From Actinorhabdospora filicis (GTDB taxonomy: Bacteria; Actinomycetota; Actinomycetes; Mycobacteriales; Micromonosporaceae): DNA of 64,000 nucleotides. Under the pieces are notes generated by a model that was not told the origin of the DNA, did not search any database, and was given only the letters and a program-made list of their open reading frames with translations. A program made the translations under genes and the position numbers. The DNA lies in assembly GCF_030269765.1 (NCBI RefSeq), contig NZ_BSTX01000002.1:248001-312000 (forward strand), read 5' to 3'. Position 1 is the first letter of the stretch. The number at the start of each line of letters is the position of its first letter. Positions 9,097-17,700 of this stretch are shown here, piece by piece.

Positions 9097-9119
9097 GCAC
9101 TACCCAATGTGGGTAGTGC
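9097..9119. promoter_or_regulatory. Perfect inverted repeat upstream of the CPBP gene
   Basis: GCACTACCCA and its exact reverse complement TGGGTAGTGC flank three bases (ATG), giving a 23-bp palindrome. It lies about 50-115 bp upstream of the possible CPBP starts and downstream of the MarR gene. Its short centre suggests a dimeric repressor site rather than a terminator (no T-tract). Confidence 0.55.
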
Positions 9120-9215
9120 AGGCTGCACCACCCGCCGAAACCGGCGATGTGGCGGTCGGCGCCCACCCGCTGATCGTGGCCGGACGGACCCTGCCCGGCT
9201 ATACCGCCGGCGCGG

Positions 9216-9626
9216 CTAGTCGACCAGCGCGCGCAGCAGCTCCCGCAGTCGCTCCTGCTCCTCGCCGTCCAGTGCGCTCAGGGGTGAGCGCTCGTCGAGG
9301 TGCTCGATGACGGTGGTGCGGAAGGCCTCGCCGGCGGGGGTGAGCACGATCAGTTTGGCGCGGCGGTCGCTGGGGTGGGGCTTGCGCTCGATGAGGTCCT
9401 GCTGTTCGAGGCGGTCCAGGACGAAGGTCGCGTTGGAGGGCTCGCAGGACATGCGCACGGCCAGCTCGCGGGCGGTGATGGGCTCGGAGAGCTCGCGCAG
9501 GGCGACCACCTGGGAGGCGGTGACGCCGAGTTTCTCGGCGACGCGGCGGACGTGGACGTCGAGCCGCTGGGCGAAGCGGTGCACGAGCTTGCACACGTCG
9601 CGCTCCATCTCGTCCTCGCTCGCCAT
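9216..9626 (-). CDS. MarR family transcriptional regulator
   Basis: A 136-residue winged-helix protein: helices with VAEKLGVTASQVVALRELS, then the recognition region AVRMSCEPSNATFVLDRLEQQDLIERKPHPSDRRAKLIVLTPAG, which is the classic MarR wing (DRRAxxVxLTxxG). Start ATG 9626. Divergent from the MFS gene at 9704 with a 77-bp shared control region holding an inverted repeat, so it most likely represses that exporter and itself. Confidence 0.9.
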   Translation of the reverse strand: MASEDEMERDVCKLVHRFAQRLDVHVRRVAEKLGVTASQVVALRELSEPITARELAVRMSCEPSNATFVLDRLEQQDLIERKPHPSDRRAKLIVLTPAGEAFRTTVIEHLDERSPLSALDGEEQERLRELLRALVD

Positions 9627-9658
9627 GACCCCACTCTAGCGCGAATGCTTCGAACCAT

Positions 9659-9695
9659 GATAGTTCTAGTTCACATCATTTGAGTTCGAACTATC
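9659..9695. promoter_or_regulatory. Probable MarR operator between marR-like and MFS genes
   Basis: GATAGTTC (9659-9666) is repeated inverted as GAACTATC (9688-9695). The right half also contains the palindrome AGTTCGAACT (9683-9692), and another TTCGAA lies at 9649-9654. This is in the short divergent interval and covers the likely MFS promoter, fitting repression by the adjacent MarR protein. Confidence 0.6.
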
Positions 9696-9703
9696 GGAGT
9701 CTC

Positions 9704-10855
9704 ATGCCCCTCCCCGTGCTGTCCCTCATGCTCGTCGTCTTCGGCCTCACCACCGGCGAATTCGTCATCGCCGGGATCCTCCCCGAGGTCGCCGCCGACC
9801 TCACCGTCTCGATCCCAGCGGCCGGGCTGCTGGTCACCGCCTACGCCGTCGGCATGATCCTCGGTGGGCCGCTGGTCACCGTCGCCACCGCGCGGATCCC
9901 GCGCCGCCCGCTCATCTCCGGGCTCATCGCCGTCTCCGTCGCCGCCAACGCCGCCTCGGCCGTCGCGCCCGGCTACGGCGTCCTGCTCGCCACGCGCTTC
10001 GCCGCCGGGTTCGTCGTCGCCACGTTCTTCGCGGTGGCCATCGCGACGGCGGTGTCGACCGCGCCGCCCGGACGCCAGGCGTCCACCGTCGCCAAAATCG
10101 CCCTCGGCCTCAACCTCGGCATCATCCTGGGCACCCCCGCCGGGACCCTCATCGGCCAGCACCTCGGCTGGCGCGCCACCTTCGCCGCCGTCGCCGTCCT
10201 CACCTCCGCCGCCTGGGCGCTCGTCGCCTGGTCGGTGCCCGCCGGACCGCCCATCGCCACCGGCCCCGTCCTCGGCGAGCTGCGCGTGCTTACCCGCCGC
10301 GACGTGCGTCTGGCCATCGCGCTGACCGTGCTCGGCAACATCGGCGTGGTCACCGTCTTCACCTTCATCACCCCGCTGCTCACCGAGGTCAGCGGCTTCG
10401 CCGCCGGGACCGTCCCGGTCCTGCTGCTCGTCTACGGCGCCGGCGCCGTCGTCGGCAACCACCTGGGCGGACGCCTCGCCGACCGCGCGCTCCTGCCGTC
10501 CCTGACCTGGCTGCTCACCGCGCTGATGGCGACGCTGACGCTGTTCTGGGCGCTCGCCGGACACCAGATCGCCGCGCTGGTTTTGACCTTCGCCACCGGT
10601 GTCCTCGCCTTCGCGATCGTCCCGGGCATGCAGACGCGCGTGATGACCGCCGCCGGGCGGGCGCCGGCGCTCGCGCTCGCGGTCAACGCCTCCGGCTTTC
10701 AGCTGGCGGCGGCCGCGGCCGCGTGGCTCGGCGGCGTGGTCATCGACGGTCCGGGCGTGCGCGCGATCTACCCCGTCGCCGCCGCCCTCACCGCCACCGG
10801 ACTGGCCGTCGCGCTGATCTCCCGCCGCCGCGAGCGGGCCACCGTCGACGCCTGA
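9704..10855 (+). CDS. MFS transporter, DHA1/chloramphenicol-efflux type
   Basis: A 383-residue, 12-TM drug:H+ antiporter. The N-terminus LPVLSLMLVVFGLTTGEFVIAGILPEVAADLTVSIPAAG is characteristic of the AraJ/CmlR group, and TM5 shows the efflux motif C region (LNLGIILGTPAGTLIGQHLGWR). ATG 9704 starts directly at the conserved LPVL; the frame extends 24 nt upstream only through a TTG. Divergent from the MarR regulator, which probably controls it in response to an exported compound. Confidence 0.9.
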   Translation: MPLPVLSLMLVVFGLTTGEFVIAGILPEVAADLTVSIPAAGLLVTAYAVGMILGGPLVTVATARIPRRPLISGLIAVSVAANAASAVAPGYGVLLATRFAAGFVVATFFAVAIATAVSTAPPGRQASTVAKIALGLNLGIILGTPAGTLIGQHLGWRATFAAVAVLTSAAWALVAWSVPAGPPIATGPVLGELRVLTRRDVRLAIALTVLGNIGVVTVFTFITPLLTEVSGFAAGTVPVLLLVYGAGAVVGNHLGGRLADRALLPSLTWLLTALMATLTLFWALAGHQIAALVLTFATGVLAFAIVPGMQTRVMTAAGRAPALALAVNASGFQLAAAAAAWLGGVVIDGPGVRAIYPVAAALTATGLAVALISRRRERATVDA

Positions 10856-10901
10856 GTCAAACCCCTGGGCCGAGCGGCCCGGAGTGGGCCACACTGCCCG
10901 C

Positions 10902-11741
10902 ATGAACCCGGACGACCACGCCTCACCCCGCGAGCGGGCCCTGCGGCACGTCGCCTCCCTCTCGGAGGGCACGCCGCTGGACCCCTCGCTGCGGGTGACC
11001 CTGAACTTCCACCCCGACCGTCTGCTCGCCGGGCGGATCGTCCTCGCGGCGATGGCCGGGGACGGCGTGTACCTCTCCCAGTTCGTCACCGGCACGGGCA
11101 ACGGCGGCCTGACCGCGTTCCCCGGCGGCGACCGCTGGCGCTGGGAGAGCCGGATCTTCGGCGGCGCCTACGACGAGGCGCCGCCGCATGAGCGGCCCGT
11201 CTACGGCGCCCTGAACTTCCGCCACCGGACCACCGGTGCGGCACCCCGCTTCGGCTCGGCCCACCTGCGCCTGGCCGCCACGGTCCTCGCCCGGACCACC
11301 TTCTGCTACCCCGACAGCTTCTTCGAGCCCTCCGCCTTCGGCACCGCCGAGCGCATGTCGCTGATCAAACTGGCCGCCGCCGATGATCAGGACGTGCTCG
11401 ACGACTACGTCGAGGCCCAGGTCCACGGGCCCGTGCTGCTCGCCGGGCACGTTGAGGCCGTCGTCCTCGACCCGAGCCATCGGGGCACGGAGGTGGAGGA
11501 GGCGGCCCGGCTGCTGCCCTGCCCGGTGGAGTGGCACGCGGGCTTCCGGCTGACGGTGGAGGAGCTGCGCCGCCACCCGGACTATCGCGGGCCCGAGCAT
11601 GTGGAGCTCGGTGCGCGGCTCGCCGTCGACAGCCTGCTCGACCCGCGCGTGCTGGGCGAGGCCGCCCGGAGTGGCCGTCATGACCCGCAGGCGCTCAAGA
11701 AGGTCTGGCACTACGTCGCGCGCTTCGGGGCACCCGGCTAG
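10902..11741 (+). CDS. DUF3626 domain-containing protein
   Basis: A 279-residue cytosolic protein with the DUF3626 hallmarks: TLNFHPDR near the N-terminus, YLSQFVTGTGNGGLTAFPGGDRWRWE, and RPVYGALNFRHRTTGAAPRFGSAHLRL. Biochemical role of the family is unknown. ATG 10902 gives MNPDDHASPRERALRHV. It follows the MFS gene by 46 nt and may be co-transcribed. Confidence 0.85.
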   Translation: MNPDDHASPRERALRHVASLSEGTPLDPSLRVTLNFHPDRLLAGRIVLAAMAGDGVYLSQFVTGTGNGGLTAFPGGDRWRWESRIFGGAYDEAPPHERPVYGALNFRHRTTGAAPRFGSAHLRLAATVLARTTFCYPDSFFEPSAFGTAERMSLIKLAAADDQDVLDDYVEAQVHGPVLLAGHVEAVVLDPSHRGTEVEEAARLLPCPVEWHAGFRLTVEELRRHPDYRGPEHVELGARLAVDSLLDPRVLGEAARSGRHDPQALKKVWHYVARFGAPG

Positions 11742-11823
11742 ACCGGTGCTGACCGGGGGCGTTGCCTGGTGCACGCGGAACTGGGATGCTCGGTGTGTCG
11801 CGTCCCAATTGAGGAGTCCTGAG

Positions 11824-12000
11824 ATGGTTTCGACATCCCCGTGGAAGAAGTCCAGCCGCAGTCAAAACCAGGGCCAGTGCGTGGAGGCGCGGATCACTGG
11901 GGGCCGTGTCCAGGCCCGCGACAGTAAGCAGCTCGACGGTCCTGTGCTCACCGTCTCATCCGCCGATTGGGCCGTTTTCCTGGCCGTCATCACCCGTTAA
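11824..12000 (+). CDS. DUF397 protein (orphan, no adjacent XRE partner)
   Basis: A 58-residue protein of the DUF397 family: SPWKKSSRSQNQGQCVEAR, then VQARDSK and a C-terminal SSADWAVFLAVI. It starts at ATG 11824 after GAGGAG. DUF397 proteins normally sit directly behind an XRE/DUF5753 regulator (as at 13693-14662 here), and act as its antitoxin- or anti-regulator-like partner. Here the XRE gene is missing. The bases just before the start read I-E-E-S-stop in one frame, resembling the I-E-E-F-stop end of the XRE gene at 14484. Confidence 0.88.
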   Translation: MVSTSPWKKSSRSQNQGQCVEARITGGRVQARDSKQLDGPVLTVSSADWAVFLAVITR

Positions 12001-12098
12001 GTCCCTCATCGTCCCGGTCCGTCGCGCCGTCCGGGGGCCTCGGGACGCGATCGGTCGCGGTGAGTCGAAGGCGGTATCCGAGGGGTCTATAGCATTTG

Positions 12099-12911
12099 AT
12101 GATGGATGGAGAACGGTACCGGCAGGTCTACACCAATCGCCAGACTGGCGGGGTGAGGTCGAGCGAGAACGGCCGGTCCCGCGAGTCCTGCGAGTGCATT
12201 GAGCAGTCGCATTCGCGGCCGAGGCGGCCCACGCGGTTTCACGGTGACCTGCAGGACACCTCGGCGCAGGGGTGGCTGCGCCTGCTCGACCTGATCGAGG
12301 AGGCCGCCGCCGACGGGCGGGACATCTTCAAGCCGTTCGCGGACCTGACGCCCGAGCAGCGCAGCCAGGTCGTGACGCTGCCGGCGACGATCGGCAAGCT
12401 GACCGCGGTGAAGCATCTCGTGCTGTACGGCAGCAACCTGGTGCGGATCCCGCCGGAGATCGGCGGGATGAAGAGCCTGGTCGAGTTCACCCCGTACACG
12501 TCGTACCGGCTCCACTGGTTCCCCTACGAGCTGAGCCGCCTGCCGAACCTGCGGGGCAGCACGGTCAGCACGCGCGCGGTCTACGGCAACTACAAGTACC
12601 GGCCGCACTTCCCGCCGCTGACGGGCGTCGCCGACGAGCACACCGACCTCGGCGATCTCGACCCGGGCGTGTGGGGTACGACGTCGATCAGCGCGTGCAG
12701 TGTCTGCGACGGGCCGGTTGAGGCGGCGACGTTGCGGCAGGTGTGGATCTCGCTGCGGACCTCGGGCGCCGACGTCCTGCCGCTGCTGGTCAACGCGTGC
12801 TCGACGGCGTGCGTGGAGTCGCTGCCCCAGCCGGCGAAGGGTTATGTGCAGGTGCCGCACGCGGGTGGACCCAATGTCCCGCAGCCCGCGCGCGGCCCCA
12901 TCGCCCACTGA
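12099..12911 (+). CDS. Leucine-rich-repeat-like protein
   Basis: About 270 residues. The middle contains LRR-type segments (TLPATIGKLTAVKHLVLYGSNLVRIPPEIGGMKSLVEFTPY, then YELSRLPNLRGSTVSTRAVYGNYKYRP). The C-terminal third has paired cysteines (SACSVCDGP; NACSTACVESLP), possibly a metal site. The N-terminal 45 residues are Arg/Ser-rich and poorly folded, so a later start (e.g. GTG 12153) is possible. Orthologous LRR proteins in actinomycetes are uncharacterised. Monocistronic with its own terminator. Confidence 0.7.
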   Translation: MMDGERYRQVYTNRQTGGVRSSENGRSRESCECIEQSHSRPRRPTRFHGDLQDTSAQGWLRLLDLIEEAAADGRDIFKPFADLTPEQRSQVVTLPATIGKLTAVKHLVLYGSNLVRIPPEIGGMKSLVEFTPYTSYRLHWFPYELSRLPNLRGSTVSTRAVYGNYKYRPHFPPLTGVADEHTDLGDLDPGVWGTTSISACSVCDGPVEAATLRQVWISLRTSGADVLPLLVNACSTACVESLPQPAKGYVQVPHAGGPNVPQPARGPIAH

Positions 12912-12931
12912 CCCGAACGGGAAGACGTAAG

Positions 12932-12966
12932 ACCCTGCCGGGGCTCTCACCGGGCCCCGGCAGGGT
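12932..12966 (+). terminator. Intrinsic-terminator-like hairpin after the LRR gene
   Basis: ACCCTGCCGGGGC pairs perfectly with GCCCCGGCAGGGT around a 9-nt loop, 20 nt after the LRR stop. No T-tract follows, as is common in actinomycetes. Confidence 0.75.
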
Positions 12967-13040
12967 GTCCTCAGGACGCCAATCCGAGGACGGCGGACCG
13001 GCCAGCGTCGCGCAACCCGGGCGGTCCGGGGAAAGGGCGG

Positions 13041-13223
13041 TCAGGCCAGGCCCGCCGCCCGGCGGAGTCGTTTGACCGGCTCGCATGGCCAGGGGACCGA
13101 GGGGCCGGATCTGTTGTCGCGGTTGGCGGCGCGTGTGCAGGTGGCGCAGCAGACGCCGCCGTTGCCGTCGGGGAAGTGGGTGCCGTCGTGAGGTGTTCGC
13201 TCCCGGGTGTCCACTGTGCTCAT
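13041..13223 (-). CDS. Cys-rich mini-protein
   Basis: A 60-residue protein (MSTVDTRERTPHDG...) with a GVCCATCTRAANRD core and one further Cys near the C-terminus (VPWPCEPV). Its ATG overlaps the stop of the upstream mini-protein gene by 4 nt (ATGA), so the two are translationally coupled. Small proteins of this kind occur divergently from XRE/DUF397 pairs in actinomycetes; no function known to me. Confidence 0.65.
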   Translation of the reverse strand: MSTVDTRERTPHDGTHFPDGNGGVCCATCTRAANRDNRSGPSVPWPCEPVKRLRRAAGLA

Positions 13224-13420
13224 TTCCCGATTCCTCTCAGGGCGACATTCGCCTCCCGGTAGTCCCGGCAGGGCCACTCGCGGTGGCATTTCTGGCAGGT
13301 GTGGGCGCCGGGGCTCGGGCGATGTGCCAGCAATCGCCGGGCCTGTTGGTAATACGGGTGAGGCGCCGGATGGTGACGCCGTTCGGGTCGTATGACCGGT
13401 TCGGTGCTTCTGTCGCGCAT
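13220..13420 (-). CDS. Small zinc-ribbon-like protein
   Basis: A 66-residue basic protein. The N-terminal half (YYQQARRLLAHRP) is helical and the C-terminal half has GAHTCQKCHREWPC, i.e. C-x2-C-H-x4-C, a plausible half zinc ribbon. ATG 13420 has GGTGGGGG upstream. First gene of a two-gene unit with the mini-protein at 13041, divergent from the XRE/DUF397 operon. Probably a small DNA- or RNA-binding or metal-binding protein; function not assigned. Confidence 0.65.
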   Translation of the reverse strand: MRDRSTEPVIRPERRHHPAPHPYYQQARRLLAHRPSPGAHTCQKCHREWPCRDYREANVALRGIGK

Positions 13421-13692
13421 GGCCCCCACCAATTCGCGTTTGGAGGGCCCGGCCTCCGCCGGGCCGGGGCAGCCGACGGAGACCGGGATCCCTATACCGG
13501 CCCCAAGCCCCACCCTTGGGACTCCGCGTGAGCAGGACTGTCACGTGGCCCGAAGGCCATTCCTGCCCCTCCCACCGAGGGAGCGCCGGTACACATCAGA
13601 CGCTATTGGCGACACCGGATCGACTCAATACCAAACACGCCGAAGCTACCCGGTTGTCTATCGAACGCTCCAATAACTGGAACAATGTGGCG

Positions 13693-14484
13693 ATGCCGAT
13701 CACACGCACCGGACACGCCCTCGGGCGGCGACTGCGGAGGCTGCGCAAGGCGGCCCACCTCAGCCTTCGCGACGTCGCGGCCACCAGCATCGTCACCGGA
13801 CCCTCGACTCTCCTGCGCCTCGAAGAGGGCGAGCGGACGCGGATGACGTTTCCCACCATCGGGGCGCTCGCCCGCCTTTATGGCGCACCGCCTGAGCTGT
13901 GCGTCGAGCTGGAGGAAATGTTCAAGGCGGCGCAGCGGGACAAGCCGTGGAGTGACGACTTCACCGGCAACATCATCAAGGGCTTCTCGTGGTTTCTGGA
14001 GATGGAGGCCCAAGCCGAATCGATGAAGATCTACGCGCCGGATCTGGTCATCGGACTACTCCAGACCCGGGACTACGCCGAGGCTCTGAGTCGGCAGCAT
14101 GACGCCGACGACGAGCAATTGCGCGACTGGATGACCGTGCTGGAACGGCGATGGGCGGCGGTCTGGGAAAGGGATCCCGCGCCCGGGATCAAGGTGCTCA
14201 TGGGGGAGTGGGCGCTTCGCGGGCGGGTCAGCGAGGAGCAGACCGCCCGGCTGCGCTCGGCCGGAGCCGAGGTGCGCGTGCTGCCCATCGCCGACGGCCC
14301 GTACCCGTTCCTTCGCGGCCCCTTCACGCTGCTCACCTTCTCCGGCAGTGAGGACGAGCCCGATTGCCTGTACACCGAAGGGCTTGAAGGCAGTCGTTAC
14401 GAGGAGGATCATGAGACGACCGCGCTCTACCATCGGGTCTTTGACCGGATGTTCGGCAAGGCACGTCGAATAGAGGAGTTCTGA
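13693..14484 (+). CDS. XRE family regulator with DUF5753 domain
   Basis: A 263-residue protein. Residues about 5-70 are an HTH_3/XRE domain (ALGRRLRRLRKAAHLSLRDVAA ... TLLRLEEGERTRMTFPTIGALARLYG); residues about 95-260 are DUF5753 (IYAPDLVIGLLQTRDYAEAL ... LMGEWALR ... EVRVLPIADGPYPFLRGPFTLLTF ... CLYTEGLEGS). ATG 13693 begins the HTH cleanly. A DUF397 gene follows with 1 nt between stop and GTG. These pairs are expanded in Streptomyces and relatives and affect development. Confidence 0.92.
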   Translation: MPITRTGHALGRRLRRLRKAAHLSLRDVAATSIVTGPSTLLRLEEGERTRMTFPTIGALARLYGAPPELCVELEEMFKAAQRDKPWSDDFTGNIIKGFSWFLEMEAQAESMKIYAPDLVIGLLQTRDYAEALSRQHDADDEQLRDWMTVLERRWAAVWERDPAPGIKVLMGEWALRGRVSEEQTARLRSAGAEVRVLPIADGPYPFLRGPFTLLTFSGSEDEPDCLYTEGLEGSRYEEDHETTALYHRVFDRMFGKARRIEEF

Positions 14485-14485
14485 G

Positions 14486-14662
14486 GTGGGCACGTCCCCG
14501 TGGAAGAAGTCCAGCCGTTCCGGCGGCCAGAATCAGTGCGTTGAGGCGCGAACGACCGAAGGTCGCTTCCAGGTCCGGGACAGCAAGCTCGGTCCGGACA
14601 GCCCCGTACTCACGCTGGAAGCCGCCGACTGGGCCGGTTTCCTGGCGATCGCCAAGCGCTAG
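14486..14662 (+). CDS. DUF397 protein, partner of the XRE/DUF5753 regulator
   Basis: A 58-residue protein starting at GTG 14486: GTSPWKKSSRSGGQNQCVEAR, then FQVRDSK and AADWAGFLAIAK. Directly coupled to the preceding XRE gene (GAGGAG inside the XRE C-terminal codons serves as ribosome-binding site). Closely similar to the orphan DUF397 at 11824, indicating duplication. Confidence 0.92.
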   Translation: MGTSPWKKSSRSGGQNQCVEARTTEGRFQVRDSKLGPDSPVLTLEAADWAGFLAIAKR

Positions 14663-14700
14663 TCCGCATACCCGGCCACTGTCACGGGCCGGGGTACGGA

Positions 14701-14732
14701 AAGGGCCGCCGGGATCGATCCCGGCGGCCCTT
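14701..14732. terminator. Bidirectional terminator hairpin
   Basis: A 32-nt perfect palindrome (AAGGGCCGCCGGGAT ... ATCCCGGCGGCCCTT) lies between the convergent DUF397 and SGNH-chitinase genes and can terminate in both directions. Confidence 0.8.
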
Positions 14733-14749
14733 CGCTCACTCCATCTCGG

Positions 14750-17700
14750 CTAGGTCAGCGGCTTCCACGCCGGACTCACACCGGGCTCCTCGCCCGGCTG
14801 CGTCCACCACAGCGCCCGCCAGAAGCGCCCGTTCCACCACACGGTCGTCCCCGCCTCACCACTGGGATCCCCGGCCAGCACAGGCGTCCCCGGCACGGCC
14901 GAACCACCCGCGGCCTCGGCGGCGGCCCCGGACTCGGCCACGAAGCGATACCGTCCACCGTGGACCGGCGAGGCGTTGTCCCCGGTGACCGGCTCCAGCC
15001 TCCAGCGCTGCGTATCGGCGAAACCGCACTGCTCCAGCGTCAAATCACCACCGTGCGTCCCGGCGGTCAGGCACAGCCCGTTGTTGGTGATCCCGTACCA
15101 GCCGTCACCGACGTCACTGATCCTCCAGAGCTGGTTGCCGTTCCCGTCCTCGGCTCCGACGAGGTGCGCGCGATGCTCACCGGGGTGGTGGTCCATGACG
15201 ATGCCGCCCTTGTACTCCACCTGCCAGTTCCCATCGCCCTTGTCCCACAGCGTCCACTTGACGCTCCCGCCGGGCTCGTAATCACGCGAGGAATCCCACT
15301 CCGGCGCCTGACAGGCACTTGACGCCTCCGGCGGGTCCACCACCGTGACATCCTTCCGGTGATCGGAGGTGCTGCCGAAGCTGCTCCCGTTGATCCCGAA
15401 GACGATGTTCGCCGGCCCGGTGATCGGCAGGTAATACTGCAAGGCGATGTCGCGCACGGCACCCGGCCAGATGTCCTCGCAGTACCCGAGCGTGATCGTC
15501 ACCCGGTGGAAGTCACCGCGCAGACCACCGGCGTTCGGGCCGGTGTGACCCGGCTCGATGCCGGGCAACTCGGCCCCACCGCCGTCCTTGATCAGCGCCG
15601 GAGTCGAGGTCGGCACATCAAACGACACCGTCGTGCCCTTGGCGAGGGTCTTGGTGGTGTTGTTGGTGATCCGCAGCTTCGGCTTCATCGGCCACATGTC
15701 GGCCATCGCCGTCGGATAGTCCACGAGCTCGACGCCGACGTCCAGGACCTCGCTCGGCAGACCGCGCTCGGTGCGCACGGCGTCATAGACCCCGGCCGGG
15801 CGCAACTTGTCGTCCAGCAGGTTGGTCATGGTGTAGCCGGGCGCGCACTCGCCTTCATCGGGACACTCGTAATCACCGGCGAGTTCCCAGATCATCACGC
15901 CGCCGATGCTCTTGTCGCGGACGTAGTCGGCCTTGGCGGCGATGGCCTGTTCGTCCTCAGTGGACAGGAACGTCCGGCTGGATTCGTTCCACAGCCAGGA
16001 CGCCTTGAGGGTGTCGTCCCAGTGGCGGGTGTAGCCCGAGACCTGATTCTCATCGGGGTTGAGGCCGTAGGCACCGAGGTACCTGGGCGTGATGCCGCGT
16101 TCGAGGTTCTTGGCGTGCCACATCGGATTGGACCCGGCACCGATCTCGGAGCCGTCGGCGGCCTTGTCGTGCCAGATGTTGTCCACGCCCGTCGCGCCCG
16201 ATCCACAAGGGACGCGGCCGCCGTTGTCGCCGGTGCCGGGCTGGCAGGCGGCCTGGTCGGGCAGCTCGGCCGAGCCCCACAGGCCGTTGCCGACGCCGCC
16301 GGTGACGTTCTTCCAGCCGCGCGTGTAATAGGGGAGTCCGAGGTTGATGCGCCCGGACTGGAGCGCGCCGCGGTAGTAGTGGTAGGACCAGTCGGCGTTG
16401 AAGTAGCCGGTCTTGCCGTACTCGGCCTCGTCGTAGACGCCGGCGGAGATCAGTTCGGCGTCGCGTCCGTCGTCGTAGAGGGGCGCGTTGGGGCCGACGA
16501 AGCCGTTCCAGGAGCCGTGCAGGTCATAGGACATGTCATTGACGAAGTCCAGGTACTGCAGGGCGGAGAAGTCGGCCATGCCCCGCACCAGGTAGCCCGA
16601 GCCGGATCCGGCGGCGGTGAGGAGGTAGTAGTGGCCGTCGGCTGCCGCCGCGGCGTCCAGCTTCTCCCGCAGGGTCTTCATCAGCGCGTTGTACCCGGCG
16701 GTGAGCCCGGCCCGGCGCGGGTTGGCGGTGCCCCAGTCGGCGGGGTTGCCGGTGTCGGGCAGCGCGGTGGGGTACTCGTAGTCGATGTCGGCGCCGTCGA
16801 ATCCGTACTGGCGCAGGAAGTCCACCGTGGAGTCGGCGAAGCCGTCGATGGCGGCCTGGTTGACGCTCCCGTCGGGATTGACGGTGAGGCCGTAGAAGCC
16901 GCCGGAGTCGGCCCAGCCACCCACCGAGATGAGCGTCTTGACCCGCGGATGCTCCTTCTTGTAGCGGGTCAGCAGGTTCAGGTTCCCCTGGTAGGGCAGG
17001 GACGGGTCCATTTCGGCGCCCGGTACGCCCGGCCAGGTCTTGCCGGTGTGGGGGTTGCCGGGGCCGGAATCGCCGAGGCTGATGCGGTTGTCGCCGCCGA
17101 CGGTGGCGAAGGCGTAGTTGACGTGGGTGACCTGGCCCCAGGGGATGTCGCCGGGACGGTAGGCGTGGCCGCCGTCGGAGCCGTCGCGCCAGCCGGTGAA
17201 GTAGCCGACCACGCGACGGTCGAATGTGGACCCGAGCAGCTCGCGTCCGTCACCGTCGTAGGCGAGGCAGTAGGGGGTGTTCACGCCCGGGGTGGGCGTC
17301 ATCCCGTCGGGACGGCAGCCCGGCTGTGAGGCGGGGTCGGTGGTGAAGGGCCCGGGCCGGTTGGGTTCGATGTCGGCGCGCGGGCGCACCATCGGCGGCT
17401 GCGGTGCGGGACCGGAGTCGTCGTCCTGGTTGACGATCCAGCGCATGCGCGGGTCGGCGGCATCGCACTTCTCCAGCCCGACGCGCGGGCGGCCGAGGAT
17501 GTCGCCGGGGCCGTGGTCGAAGACCGGGTCGTGGGTCAGGCACATCCCGCCCTGTAGCGGGCCGGAGTCGGGCACCATCTGGGTGTCGGTGCGGATCAGG
17601 ACGCCGTTGGGGAGCTGCTCGGCGTACCAATCGAGGACGTTGCGTTCGGACAGTTCGGCCAGCCACGTCGAGGAGTTCGCGTAGAGGTAGCGGCCGTCGG

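Noticed and set aside
9107..9310. Short plus-strand frame between CPBP and MarR genes
   Set aside because: Starts in the palindrome, runs antisense into the MarR gene and shows no domain.
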